A stretch of 28,830 nucleotides of DNA from JAVVXB01 sp036651815 (GTDB lineage Bacteria; Bacillota; Clostridia; Christensenellales; CAG-138), in the NCBI GenBank assembly GCA_036651815.1, contig JAVVXB010000036.1, positions 1 to 28,830 of the forward strand. The letters are read 5' to 3'. The notes under the pieces were generated by a model that was not told the DNA's origin, did no database searches, and saw only the letters and a program-made list of their open reading frames with translations. This document shows, one piece after another, positions 1 through 8,848 of this stretch (within the stretch, counting starts at the first letter, position 1; every line of letters begins with the position of its first letter). Made by a program: the position numbers and the translations under genes.

Positions 1-55
1 TGTCGCCCTGTTTCCGCAGAGCGTAATGTTTAGACCTCGGATTGAATGTTTTCAT
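1..55 (-). CDS. Possible 5' end of a gene running off the left edge
   Basis: An open minus-strand frame begins with ATG at 55 and reads MKTFNPRSKHYALRKQGD before leaving the window. The basic, polar start looks protein-like, but 18 codons are too few to recognise a family. The start lies only 12 nt beyond the terminator at 68-96, and the nearest purine stretch (GTGGAT) is a poor ribosome binding site, so it could equally be chance. Confidence 0.25.
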   Translation of the reverse strand, partial: MKTFNPRSKHYALRKQGD

Positions 56-67
56 ATCCACATTAGC

Positions 68-96
68 AAAAAAAAGACCTGAAATCAGGCCTTTTT
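68..96 (-). terminator. Intrinsic terminator after the rlmD-type gene
   Basis: An inverted repeat of roughly 12 bp with a very short loop (AAAAAGACCTGA / TCAGGCCTTTTT) is flanked by an A run on the left and T run on the right, so it can terminate in both directions. It lies about 10 nt past the rlmD stop codon and most likely ends the long minus-strand operon that begins near 8848. Confidence 0.85.
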
Positions 97-105
97 CACA
101 CTTAA

Positions 106-1476
106 TCACCTGACTTTAGACATCAGAACTACCGTCTCCACATGGCTTGTGTGGGGAAACATATCAACTGGTTGTACGGCCTGGAGTACATAGCCGTGAG
201 CAGAAAGATATTTGAGATCCCGTGCCAAGGTCGAAGGGTTGCAGCTGACATAGACAAGGCGAGAAATGCCTGCCTTACAAATGGCAGCAAGGGCGGTTTC
301 TTCACAGCCCTTGCGGGGCGGATCAAGTACCACTGCATTGGGCATCTGATCATTTATAAAAAGTTCGGGGAGAATGGCTTCTACAGCACCACAAAGGAAA
401 GATGCATTCTGGATGTGGTTTTCAGCCGCATTTTTTTTGGCATCCGCAATAGCTTCCGGCACTTGTTCGATGCCGATGACCCGCGCACAGCGTTCTGCCA
501 GCAGCAGCGAGATGGTGCCGATCCCGCAGTAAGCGTCCACGACCGTTTCCGTTGGTTGCGGATTGAGAAATTGTACAGCAAAACCGTATAGTAAGCTGGT
601 CTGAACGGCATTGACCTGCAAAAAAGACTGTGGACTGACTGAAAAACGATTGTCCCCAATGCATTCCGTCAGCGTCGGTTGCCCCGCTAAATGGGTAAAA
701 AACTGACCAAAGATCGCGTTGGTGTCCCGGCTGTTTTCATTGTGCCAGATACTGTTGATACCATCCAAAGCTGAAATAAGCGCATCGGCTTGCTTGAGCG
801 GGCCATTGGTCACGATGACAGCCATGGTTTCTCCTGTTGCCGTGGCGCGTGCCATTACATGGCGCAGACTTCCAGCGTGTGTTTCTTCGTTATAGACGGA
901 AATATCATGCTCGTTGGCCCATGCGCAAACCTTTTGGGCAATTTCCACAATGCGCTTATCTTGAATAGGACAGTCGGCAAACGGAACTAGCCGATGGCTA
1001 CGCTCGGCAAAGAAGCCAAATACAGCGCCGCCACCTGCCGTACCAAAGGGAAAGCTGCCTTTATTGCGATAGTGCCATGGTTCCTCCATGCCACAGATAT
1101 CGTGCATGGGTATGTCAGTGAAGCCGCCAAGCCGCGTAAGTGCGTCCAGCACCTGCTGCTGTTTGGTTGCAAGCTGTGCCGGATAGGATAGATGTTGCAG
1201 CGTGCAACCGCCGCACTGGTTAAAAACAGGGCAACGGGGTTGGGTACGGCTTGGAGATGCAATCAGCACCTCTGTGACCTTGGCCACGGCATAGGTGCTT
1301 GTTACCTTGATGACGTGTGCTTGGACGGTTTCGCCCGGCAGCGCGCCATTAACGAATACGGTGTACCCATTCATACGCCCAACACCAGCGCCCTCGCTGG
1401 TTAGCGTATCGATGGATAACGTAATCGCATCGTTCTTTTGAACGGGTGCATTTTTGATCTGTTTCATTTGTCTCAT
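106..1476 (-). CDS. rlmD: 23S rRNA (uracil-5-)-methyltransferase, RlmD/RlmCD (RumA) family
   Basis: This cytoplasmic enzyme family uses S-adenosylmethionine to methylate C5 of specific uridines in 23S rRNA. The 456-residue protein has an N-terminal TRAM RNA-binding domain (about residues 12-72) and an iron-sulfur cysteine set (C82, C88, C91, C169). The methyltransferase core carries DAYCGIG (314-320), DPPRKGC (385-391) and the catalytic cysteine in SCNPSTL (C412). Length and motif order are normal. The ATG at 1476 overlaps the dnaE stop by four bases (ATGA), so translation is probably coupled; a second Met three codons in is an alternative start. It is the last gene before the terminator at 68-96. 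Which uridine (1939, 747 or both) is modified cannot be read from sequence; Gram-positive members often do both (RlmCD). Confidence 0.93.
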   Translation of the reverse strand: MRQMKQIKNAPVQKNDAITLSIDTLTSEGAGVGRMNGYTVFVNGALPGETVQAHVIKVTSTYAVAKVTEVLIASPSRTQPRCPVFNQCGGCTLQHLSYPAQLATKQQQVLDALTRLGGFTDIPMHDICGMEEPWHYRNKGSFPFGTAGGGAVFGFFAERSHRLVPFADCPIQDKRIVEIAQKVCAWANEHDISVYNEETHAGSLRHVMARATATGETMAVIVTNGPLKQADALISALDGINSIWHNENSRDTNAIFGQFFTHLAGQPTLTECIGDNRFSVSPQSFLQVNAVQTSLLYGFAVQFLNPQPTETVVDAYCGIGTISLLLAERCARVIGIEQVPEAIADAKKNAAENHIQNASFLCGAVEAILPELFINDQMPNAVVLDPPRKGCEETALAAICKAGISRLVYVSCNPSTLARDLKYLSAHGYVLQAVQPVDMFPHTSHVETVVLMSKVR

Positions 1477-4400
1477 TTGATGACCACATTTTCCTTTCCA
1501 AGAAAGCGTTCGGCTTCTGCACGAAACGCATCGGTTACTTCTACATTGAGCGTTGGCGGCGCACCTTTGGACACTCTCTTTGCCGCATCGAACAAAATAA
1601 CGGGCGTATTACCCGGGAAACGTTTCAGGAGCGTAGAAGTGCGCTGCATGATCTCATCGGTCAACACGGAAAACTGAAGATATACGGTTGATTGCAGGGA
1701 TGAAAGCGGACGAAGCTCGTCAATGAGTAGAGAATTATCGCGCTCCTCACGGATGTTCAGTTTGCCGCGAACCACGACGGGTGAATCATCGTGAAACAGT
1801 CCGGCATACTGCTGCAGTGTGCGCGGGAACAGCACCGTTTCAACATTGCCGGTAACCCCTTCAAGCATCGCGTAGCCCATGAGTCCAGAGCCGGATTTTG
1901 TGGGCTTCTGTTTGCAGTTTGTCAGCATGCCACCCACCTGAACAACCGCATTGTCCCGAACGCCGGTGATTCCGTCCGCTTCGGCCAACTCGGCGACGTT
2001 ATTCGGCAGACGCCGGAGTGCGGCTTCATAGTGATCCAAGGGATGACCGGAAAGATACAGCCCTGTGGACTCCCGCTCCTTTGCCAAAAGAATTTGACTG
2101 CGAAGTTCCGGAATATCCGGCAGCTTCATACTGACGCTTTCCAATACATCGCCGCTGCAATCCATGTCAAACAGAGACATCTGTCCCGCGTCTCGTGTTT
2201 TTTTGACGGCGATGGAGGCATCCAGTGCCTGCTCGTACACCGCGAGATACTGGGCACGTTTACCACCCAAGCTGTCAAAGCAGCCAGCGCAGATCAGTCC
2301 TTCCAAAAGACGTTTATTCAGTCCGTCAACTCGGTTGCAAAAATCAAATAAACTCGTGAACTTTCCATGCTTCGTCCGTTCGGCGACCATGTCTTCCATC
2401 ACTGCGCCGCCGACGTTGCGTACGGCGGATAAGCCAAAGCGAATGCAACCGTTTTCAACAGAAAACCGTGCAAAGCTACCGTTAACGTCCGGAGGAAGCA
2501 CTTGGATACTAAGTCGGCGTGCACAGTACACATAAGTTGCAACCGCAGTGGCGCTGCCAAGATAACTATTGATGAGCGCAGTCAAAAACTCCACCGGATG
2601 ATAGTGCTTTAGATACGCCGTGCGGTAAGCTAGAACGGCATAGGCTGCTGCATGACTCTTATTAAATGCATAGGATGCAAAGTCCATCATTTCGTCAAAG
2701 ATTTTGTTGGCGACCACCTCGGGAACGCCATTTGCTACTGCGCCGGCCACGCCATCGGTGCCATGGATGAAGTATTCGCGTTCCTTGGCCATCACGTCGT
2801 GCTTTTTCTTGGACATGGCGCGGCGTACGAGGTCACTGCGACCATAGGAATAACCGGCAAGGCTGCGCACAATTTCCATAACTTGTTCCTGATAAACCAT
2901 GCAGCCGTAGGTCGTTTGTAAAATTGGTTCGAGCAGTGGGTGCACATATACAACGCTTTCCGGATCATGCTTGCCACGCACATAGCGGGGAATTTGTTCC
3001 ATGGGACCTGGACGGAAGAGAGAGATCCCTGCGATCAGATCTTCAAAGCAGTCGGGGCGAAGCTGCGTCAGAAACTGGCGCATGCCGCCGGATTCAAGTT
3101 GAAACACGCCGTCCGTATCCGCAGTAGCAATCATTTTATATACGGCAGGGTCGTCATAGGCAGTCAATGCGTTGTCTGGCAAAGCATTGCCACCCTGCTC
3201 TAAAAAGGCCAACGTGTCTCGGATGACTGTTAGCGTGCGCAGCCCAAGAAAATCCATCTTGAGCAGGCCAAGTTCCTCCAATGTGGTCATGGTAAACTGT
3301 GTGGTAACCACCGAGTCGTTTAATTGCAATGGGACAACGTCTGTAATCGGAACACCTGAGATCACAACGCCTGCCGCATGGGTGGAGCTGTGACGGGGGA
3401 GCCCCTCTAACTTAAGCGAGAGATTGATGATCTTTTTCATGGTTTCATCGCCATCGTAGAGCGCTTTGAATTCGGGGCTGATTGCCAATGCTCGGGATAA
3501 CGTCATATTCAATTCGCTCGGGACAAGTTTTGCAAGCTTGTCCACGTCCGCATAGGAAATTCGAAGCACGCGACCCACGTCTCGAATAACGGCGCGTGCA
3601 GCCATGGTGCCGAAGGTAATGATTTGACTAACATGACCTTCGCCATACTTTCGACCCACATAATCGATAACTTCCTGCCGGCGCTCATAACAGAAATCCA
3701 CGTCAAAATCTGGCATGCTGATACGCTCTGGATTCAAAAACCGTTCAAACAGCAGATTGTAGCGGAGCGGATTGATATCCGTGATATCCAGGCAATAGGC
3801 AGCAAGAGAACCTGCACCACTGCCGCGTCCGGGGCCGACCATGATGCCATTTGTCTTGGCATAGTGAATAAAATCCCAAACGATTAAAAAATAATCAACA
3901 AAGCCCATGCGTTCTATCACGCCAAGTTCGTAGTTGAGCCGTTCCCGGGCGGCATCATCCGCATTTGGTATTTTTCTAGCCATACCTTTCCGACAGAGCT
4001 TTTCAAGAAACGCATTGTTTTCCATACTGTCCGGGGCGGTAAACGCTGGAAGCCGCCGTACGCCAAATATAATTTCATAGTTGCATTTCTGCGCTACTTC
4101 GGCAGTATTTGCGATGGACTGTGCATCGTCTGGCAACGCAAGTAGCATCTCATCGGCGGATTTCAGGTAGAACTGGTCGGATTGCATTCGCATGCGGTTT
4201 TCTTCGTCCACAAATCGCTGCGTTTGGATGCATAATAGGACATCCTGGGCTTCTGCGTCATTCTGTTCGACATAGTGTACGTCATTGGTTGCTACGCACT
4301 TAGCACCGATCTCGGCAGCAACACGCCGAAGACCCGGCAAAATCTGCAGTTGTTCCGGCAGTCCGTGATTTTGAAGCTCAATATAAAAATCATCATGGAA

Positions 4401-4895
4401 CATGCCTTGTAAGCGTTTTGCCATGGACAGCGCGTCATCGTATCGGTTATGCAGCAGCGCTTGCGGAATGTCCCCGGCTAGGCAGGCTGAAAGGCAGATC
4501 AGTCCTTCGGCGTGTTCGCTGAGCAAAGCATAGTCAATACGCGGCTTATAGTAAAATCCATGCAAAAACGCTTCGCTAGAAAGCAGCATGAGGTTTTTGT
4601 AACCGATTTCATTTTTAGCCAACAAAATCAGATGCGCATATTCACGATCCTGCATACCATCGTGGTCACGTAGGGAGCGAGGCGCAACATAAGCCTCCAT
4701 GCCAAGAATAGGTTTGATGCCCTCTTTAATGCAGGCTTTATAGAAATCGATGACGCCGTACATGACACCATGATCGGTGATTGCAAGGGAAGTCTGACCA
4801 AGCGCTTTTGCTCGAACAATCAGATCCGATATGCGTGCAGCGCCATCTAACAAACTATATTGTGTATGAACGTGTAGATGGGTAAAATCAGCCAT
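1473..4895 (-). CDS. dnaE: DNA polymerase III alpha subunit, DnaE type
   Basis: Replicative polymerase of the bacterial C family, 1140 residues, the usual size. The N-terminal PHP domain starts with HLHVHT (residues 6-11) and keeps later metal-ligand motifs (ITDHG, GMEAYV, NDVHY), so it may retain metal binding. The palm contains PDFDVDF with catalytic aspartates. Fingers, helix-hairpin-helix and a C-terminal OB-fold region (near VQVGGMLTNCKQKPTKSG) follow. No PolC-type exonuclease is inserted, so this is the DnaE form. I chose ATG 4895 because GAGGAG at 4903-4908 gives 7-nt spacing; an in-frame TTG at 4901 lies only one base from that site. It overlaps the whiA stop by 8 nt and the rlmD start by 4 nt. 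Clostridia usually also carry PolC, which is not in this window. Confidence 0.96.
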   Translation of the reverse strand: MADFTHLHVHTQYSLLDGAARISDLIVRAKALGQTSLAITDHGVMYGVIDFYKACIKEGIKPILGMEAYVAPRSLRDHDGMQDREYAHLILLAKNEIGYKNLMLLSSEAFLHGFYYKPRIDYALLSEHAEGLICLSACLAGDIPQALLHNRYDDALSMAKRLQGMFHDDFYIELQNHGLPEQLQILPGLRRVAAEIGAKCVATNDVHYVEQNDAEAQDVLLCIQTQRFVDEENRMRMQSDQFYLKSADEMLLALPDDAQSIANTAEVAQKCNYEIIFGVRRLPAFTAPDSMENNAFLEKLCRKGMARKIPNADDAARERLNYELGVIERMGFVDYFLIVWDFIHYAKTNGIMVGPGRGSGAGSLAAYCLDITDINPLRYNLLFERFLNPERISMPDFDVDFCYERRQEVIDYVGRKYGEGHVSQIITFGTMAARAVIRDVGRVLRISYADVDKLAKLVPSELNMTLSRALAISPEFKALYDGDETMKKIINLSLKLEGLPRHSSTHAAGVVISGVPITDVVPLQLNDSVVTTQFTMTTLEELGLLKMDFLGLRTLTVIRDTLAFLEQGGNALPDNALTAYDDPAVYKMIATADTDGVFQLESGGMRQFLTQLRPDCFEDLIAGISLFRPGPMEQIPRYVRGKHDPESVVYVHPLLEPILQTTYGCMVYQEQVMEIVRSLAGYSYGRSDLVRRAMSKKKHDVMAKEREYFIHGTDGVAGAVANGVPEVVANKIFDEMMDFASYAFNKSHAAAYAVLAYRTAYLKHYHPVEFLTALINSYLGSATAVATYVYCARRLSIQVLPPDVNGSFARFSVENGCIRFGLSAVRNVGGAVMEDMVAERTKHGKFTSLFDFCNRVDGLNKRLLEGLICAGCFDSLGGKRAQYLAVYEQALDASIAVKKTRDAGQMSLFDMDCSGDVLESVSMKLPDIPELRSQILLAKERESTGLYLSGHPLDHYEAALRRLPNNVAELAEADGITGVRDNAVVQVGGMLTNCKQKPTKSGSGLMGYAMLEGVTGNVETVLFPRTLQQYAGLFHDDSPVVVRGKLNIREERDNSLLIDELRPLSSLQSTVYLQFSVLTDEIMQRTSTLLKRFPGNTPVILFDAAKRVSKGAPPTLNVEVTDAFRAEAERFLGKENVVIK

Positions 4896-5817
4896 GATCA
4901 ATCTCCTCAGCTAGTTTCAGTAAACGTGTCAGACGGTGATTCATGCCGGATTTTCCAATTTCAGCCAGATCGGCCAATTCCTGTAATGTTGCATCCGGAT
5001 GATTGAGCCGCAGCATGGCAGCTTCATAGAGAGAAGCTGGCAGCTTACCAAGCTCCATAACGCGCTCAATGATTTCAATGGCATGGGTCTGGGCAACGGC
5101 CGCATCCACGGTCTTTCCGATGTTGGCGGTTTCGCAGTTGCTGGTGCGGTTGACGTAATTACGAAATTCCTTTTCGGCTCGAATATTTTCAAAAGCAAGC
5201 GCTGCTTTTGATGCGCCAAGAAGCGCAAGAAACCCGGATACATCCTCACTCTTCAAATATACAATGACCTTTTCCTTGCGGCGATGGCACCGGGCAGTCA
5301 GTTCCACGTTTGCAATAAGTGAAACGATCAGTTCAGCGATGGACTCTGAACGCGTGACAAGCTCCAAATGGTAGCCTCGCGAGGGATTTGTGCAGGAGCC
5401 GCTGCCCAGAAACACACCGCGCAGAAATGCCTGCGCGTCCTCAGGACAACCAATTAGCCGCTGTGGTACGCTGTCGCCCAAGCTAAAACCATCGATTGTT
5501 GGAACAATCAATCCTGTATCAGTCAGCAGTTTTTCTGCATCCGTGCCAATGAGCGTGACGATGGTCAAGGCGTTTCTACGCCGCTCTCGTTCACTAAGCT
5601 CGATGGTTACGTCCAATTGATGATACAGTTCAGTAGCCAAGGCGACAATGAGGCGTCCCACGGAAAGTGTTTCGGTAGAATAGACGGCACCTGCACCGCG
5701 TCCTACATACAGTGATCCGCAACAGAGTGTCAGCCCGGCAAGTTCGCTCAGTCGTAGCGACGGCGATTTGAGCCGGAGCTTAACGAGATCCTCTTTAATG
5801 CTGCTGGAAAACGACAT
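4888..5817 (-). CDS. whiA: WhiA-family DNA-binding protein (sporulation/cell-division regulator)
   Basis: WhiA proteins are conserved in Gram-positive bacteria; they control sporulation septation in Streptomyces and affect division and chromosome segregation in Bacillus. The 309-residue protein has the N-terminal degenerate LAGLIDADG homing-endonuclease-like domain (roughly residues 15-200, including FLRGVFLGSGSCTNPSRGYH) and the C-terminal helix-turn-helix (TLQELADLAEIGKSGMNHRL). ATG 5817 is chosen because AAAGGA precedes it by 7 nt and MSFSSSIKEDL matches family starts; the frame stays open further upstream but lacks family similarity. The gene follows rapZ, as in many Firmicutes, but yvcK/glmR, which normally sits between them, is absent. 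Its 3' end overlaps dnaE by 8 nt. Confidence 0.93.
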   Translation of the reverse strand: MSFSSSIKEDLVKLRLKSPSLRLSELAGLTLCCGSLYVGRGAGAVYSTETLSVGRLIVALATELYHQLDVTIELSERERRRNALTIVTLIGTDAEKLLTDTGLIVPTIDGFSLGDSVPQRLIGCPEDAQAFLRGVFLGSGSCTNPSRGYHLELVTRSESIAELIVSLIANVELTARCHRRKEKVIVYLKSEDVSGFLALLGASKAALAFENIRAEKEFRNYVNRTSNCETANIGKTVDAAVAQTHAIEIIERVMELGKLPASLYEAAMLRLNHPDATLQELADLAEIGKSGMNHRLTRLLKLAEEIDHG

Positions 5818-5881
5818 AACGACGTCCTTTCGTTCGGTAGAAGGGGAAGATCCGGTCAGAAGCGCTGCCGCATCCGGTCGG

Positions 5882-5900
5882 AAAAGGCGGCATGACCGCC
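5882..5900 (-). terminator. Weak hairpin with short T run between rapZ and whiA
   Basis: On the minus strand GGCGG-TCATG-CCGCC is followed directly by TTTTCC. It lies in the 110-nt gap between the rapZ stop and whiA start, the loosest junction of the cluster. The stem is only 5 bp and the T run 4 nt, so partial termination or attenuation is more likely than a full stop. Confidence 0.4.
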
Positions 5901-5927
5901 GCCCAAGTTGCCACACAACGGGTTGCT

Positions 5928-6833
5928 TCAGTTGCTATCTTGAAACCGTTCCTTGATGGCGTTGGCTTCGTCCATAAGATCCCTGTGGTACACGCGAATG
6001 GCGTATTCACGTTCGCTTTTGCGCGCAACAAGAAACCGACGTGCCATTTCCTCTGCGGCTGCTACAGAACGATGTCGTCCGCCGGTACAGCCAAAACAAA
6101 CGCGAAGAATATGTTTATCCTGCCCGGCATATAACGGCAACATAGAGAGAAGCATGCGTTCCATTTGATCAAAAAATTCAACGGAATATTGTTGTGAAAG
6201 CACGAAATCACTGACCGATTTATCCATGCCTGAAAGTTGGCGATATTCAGGATAGTAAAATGGGTTTGGCATGAAACGCATGTCCAGCACGAGATCGGCA
6301 TCCACAGGTACTCCACGCTTGTAACCGAAACTGCAAAACAAGACGGTCATATCCTTGCTTTCAAATTCAGGTAAAACCTTGGACATGAGACTATTGAAGT
6401 CTCTAGGTTTCACATCACTGGTGTCCAAAATATAGTTGGCTCGATTTCGAAGCGGCTGCAAAAACACACGTTCGCGAGTTACACCCGTTTCCGCATCGCC
6501 TGCATCGCCAAGCGGATGGCGGCGGCGGACTTCGTTATACCTCTTCTTGAGCACATCGTCCCGCGCATCCAAAAACAACATCTCATAAGAAGTACCCAGT
6601 GTGTCCAGCACATTTGTGATGCTCTGAGATCCGCGGGAAAGCAAGCTTTCACGGCTGTCGATGGTGACGGCCGCTTTTTTGATGGCTGGAACAGCAGCGG
6701 AACACAGAATAATAAATTCTTTGAGCATGGAGGATGGTAGGTTATCCACACAAAAATAGCCCTGCTCTTCAAGACAGCGCAATGCAAGGGACTTACCTGC
6801 GCCGGAAAGGCCAGTAACAATCAAAAGATACAT
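5928..6833 (-). CDS. rapZ: RapZ/YvcJ-family nucleotide-binding protein
   Basis: RapZ-family P-loop proteins bind nucleotides; the enterobacterial member controls the glmS small RNAs and Bacillus YvcJ is a GTPase/ATPase linked to competence. The 301-residue protein shows Walker A GLSGAGKS (residues 8-15), the central DARDDVLKKRY segment, and the family C-terminal signature CFGCTGGRHRSVA. Length is typical. ATG 6833 lies 4 nt after the murB stop, with GAGGTG at the murB 3' end acting as ribosome binding site, so it is cotranscribed and probably coupled to murB. It lies upstream of whiA as in most Firmicutes, but without yvcK between. The RNA-adaptor role of the E. coli protein should not be assumed in this organism. 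Confidence 0.94.
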   Translation of the reverse strand: MYLLIVTGLSGAGKSLALRCLEEQGYFCVDNLPSSMLKEFIILCSAAVPAIKKAAVTIDSRESLLSRGSQSITNVLDTLGTSYEMLFLDARDDVLKKRYNEVRRRHPLGDAGDAETGVTRERVFLQPLRNRANYILDTSDVKPRDFNSLMSKVLPEFESKDMTVLFCSFGYKRGVPVDADLVLDMRFMPNPFYYPEYRQLSGMDKSVSDFVLSQQYSVEFFDQMERMLLSMLPLYAGQDKHILRVCFGCTGGRHRSVAAAEEMARRFLVARKSEREYAIRVYHRDLMDEANAIKERFQDSN

Positions 6834-6837
6834 CTAG

Positions 6838-7740
6838 TTACACCTCGGAAAGCAGCTTGAGCTCACGCTCCAACATGACGCCAGTCTGGTCATACACGCG
6901 CTGCTGAATTAGTTGAATAAGGTCCAATACGTTTCGTTCTGTTGCGCTGCCTTTGTTGACGATGAAGCCCGCGTGCTTGGGACTAACCTGCGCACCGCCG
7001 ATTGACATGCCCTTCAAACCGCATTCCTCAATGAGCGCCCCCGCAAATCGCCCTTTGGGACGTTTAAACACGCTACCCGCGCTAGGTAAAGTGAGCGGTT
7101 GCTTCTCTTTGCGTGCGAGGGCGCAGGCAAGCATGCGCTCCTTTGCTCCGCCATCATCTGGTGCGAGCCGAAAGGTTGCGTTTAAAACAATCACGTTGGG
7201 TGCGCAAAATATGCTACTTCGATTCCCAAAATTATTTTTTTTGGTTGTCACGTCCATAATATGCCCATTTTGCAAGATGCGAACGTTCTTAATGACGTGG
7301 CGAATTTCCGCGCCATAAGCGCCAGCGTTCATGGCAACGGCACCGCCTACCGTGCCAGGGATACCGGATAGTGACTCGAGTCCCATGAGCCCGGACGAAA
7401 CGGATTCGCGTGCGAGAATGGACAGCGATGCCCCAGCAGGACAGGTTACGGAGGTTTCGAGGAAAACTGGTGCTGTCAGCGGTGTGTCAATGCGAATGAT
7501 CATTCCCTGATAGCCTGCATCTGGCGCAAGTATGTTGGTGCCGTTGCCCAACACACAATAGGGAAATATATACTGACTGCACGCTTGAATGGCACGACAA
7601 ATTTCCTCTGTACTGTGCGGACGAAACACAACGGCAGCGGGGCCGCCAATGTGAATGCTAGTCAGCGAAGAGAGAGGAATGTTGCGTTTGAGGTCGGTAC
7701 CTTCAAGGACACGACAAATTCTATCCGATACGGTTTCCAT
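6838..7740 (-). CDS. murB: UDP-N-acetylenolpyruvoylglucosamine reductase
   Basis: MurB reduces UDP-GlcNAc-enolpyruvate to UDP-MurNAc with NADPH and bound FAD, the second committed step of peptidoglycan synthesis in the cytoplasm. FAD-binding features are visible: SIHIGGPAAVV, CVLGNGTNILAPD and GLESLSGIPGTVGGAVAMNA. The substrate-domain motif SAGSVFKRPKG carries the catalytic serine, and HAGFIVNKGSAT follows. I chose ATG 7740 (300 residues), which leaves a family-like N-terminus; no strong ribosome binding site precedes it. Alternatives are GTG 7767, with GAAGG 9 nt upstream, or TTG 7776. All lie close to or within the 3' end of the upstream gene (stop at 7754), suggesting coupled translation. 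rapZ follows 4 nt downstream. Confidence 0.93.
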   Translation of the reverse strand: METVSDRICRVLEGTDLKRNIPLSSLTSIHIGGPAAVVFRPHSTEEICRAIQACSQYIFPYCVLGNGTNILAPDAGYQGMIIRIDTPLTAPVFLETSVTCPAGASLSILARESVSSGLMGLESLSGIPGTVGGAVAMNAGAYGAEIRHVIKNVRILQNGHIMDVTTKKNNFGNRSSIFCAPNVIVLNATFRLAPDDGGAKERMLACALARKEKQPLTLPSAGSVFKRPKGRFAGALIEECGLKGMSIGGAQVSPKHAGFIVNKGSATERNVLDLIQLIQQRVYDQTGVMLERELKLLSEV

Positions 7741-7753
7741 AACTGTAATTCTA

Positions 7754-8848
7754 TCAGAAAATTCCACTTTCCACAACCTTCATTCGTTCTTGAAACGAGG
7801 TCTTTGCTAAAGCGTCGCCCGTCAGCGCGGCAAGCGCCTCACTATAAAGCGCATCTTTGTGACGTTGATAGGAAAATGGTTCTGGCATTGCGGGGAATAG
7901 GGAAGCAGCATAGAGCGCATTGAGAAGCGGTTCACTAAAGATAGGGACGTTTTCAAGCTTTACTATCGGCAGCGCACCCAACAATGTCAACCGCTGCTGT
8001 TGCGTTTCAGACAATAAAAAGATAATAAATTCAGAAAATGCCGCCGCCTGCTGCGGGGTTGCACCTCTTGACAGACCAAGATATTGTACCTGATCGGTAT
8101 ATGCCGTAAAAGGAATTGCTTCTACCAGTAGGTTTCCACTACTGGCACGCTGCGTTTCTCCCAGCATACGCGCATCCATGACTGCTAACATAGTCTGTCC
8201 TTTTTGGAACTGCTCTAATGTGGCCAGTTGCCCCTCTAGCCCCATGCGCGCGGCTAGTATAAACGGCATATATAGCTGAGGCGCTTTTGGGGATGAAATA
8301 TTCAAGGCGGATTGCAGATAAGCGGTATCCGCTTCCGTTGTGTTTTCCGGCAGAACAAAGCCATTGGCGCTAAGCAATTGGGTGTTGCCGACAAGAAAAT
8401 AGGAACTCATGAGATACGGTATTGCAAAGGATTTCTGATCAATCGTGGCAGGTGAAATACCATCCGCAAGATCCGGCAGCGTGATCTCAAGCGGCTGCAA
8501 TTGTTCAGCATAGATGAGTCCCGATGGAAATGAATAAGCGTCGGCAAAGGCACCCCGGGTGATACGATCGTTATATCGTTTTACCGTTAGGCCAATAACG
8601 TCAATATGCACGCCCGGATGTCTTTTACAATAGACATCAGCTCGTTGCTGCAGAAAATCGGTTACGCTGCCCTGATAAGTACGAAATTCCGCGATATGCC
8701 AGATTTCAATGCGACCATGCCATGATGGAACGGGCTTTGTCCAGAAGTCTAAATACACATTATGGGCAAGGTTTGGAACCAACCATCCGGGTGATAGCAT
8801 TAGAAATAGTAAAATCGATGCGGTAACAAGCCACTTGATTACACGCAT
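7754..8848 (-). CDS. Membrane-anchored extracellular solute-binding-like protein
   Basis: The 364-residue protein starts with MRVIKWLVTASILLFLMLSP, a hydrophobic signal or anchor at about residues 4-26. The rest resembles family 1 ABC solute-binding proteins: an early IEIWHIAEFRTYQGSVTDFLQQ strand-helix, VHIDVIGL, and a late AAAFSEFIIFLLSETQQQRLTLLGALPI segment typical of maltose-binding-like folds. There is no lipobox cysteine near the signal, so it is probably held by an uncleaved helix or secreted. GGAGGTG 8 nt before ATG 8848 is a strong ribosome binding site. It is the first gene of the murB cluster, overlaps the murB start region, and has no permease or ATPase beside it. Its ligand is unknown. 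It diverges from the spoIIA operon. Confidence 0.75.
   Translation of the reverse strand: MRVIKWLVTASILLFLMLSPGWLVPNLAHNVYLDFWTKPVPSWHGRIEIWHIAEFRTYQGSVTDFLQQRADVYCKRHPGVHIDVIGLTVKRYNDRITRGAFADAYSFPSGLIYAEQLQPLEITLPDLADGISPATIDQKSFAIPYLMSSYFLVGNTQLLSANGFVLPENTTEADTAYLQSALNISSPKAPQLYMPFILAARMGLEGQLATLEQFQKGQTMLAVMDARMLGETQRASSGNLLVEAIPFTAYTDQVQYLGLSRGATPQQAAAFSEFIIFLLSETQQQRLTLLGALPIVKLENVPIFSEPLLNALYAASLFPAMPEPFSYQRHKDALYSEALAALTGDALAKTSFQERMKVVESGIF

Noticed and set aside
1791..2351. Plus-strand open frame of 186 codons inside dnaE
   Set aside because: Antisense to conserved dnaE sequence with no similarity to any family I recognise; a shadow frame.
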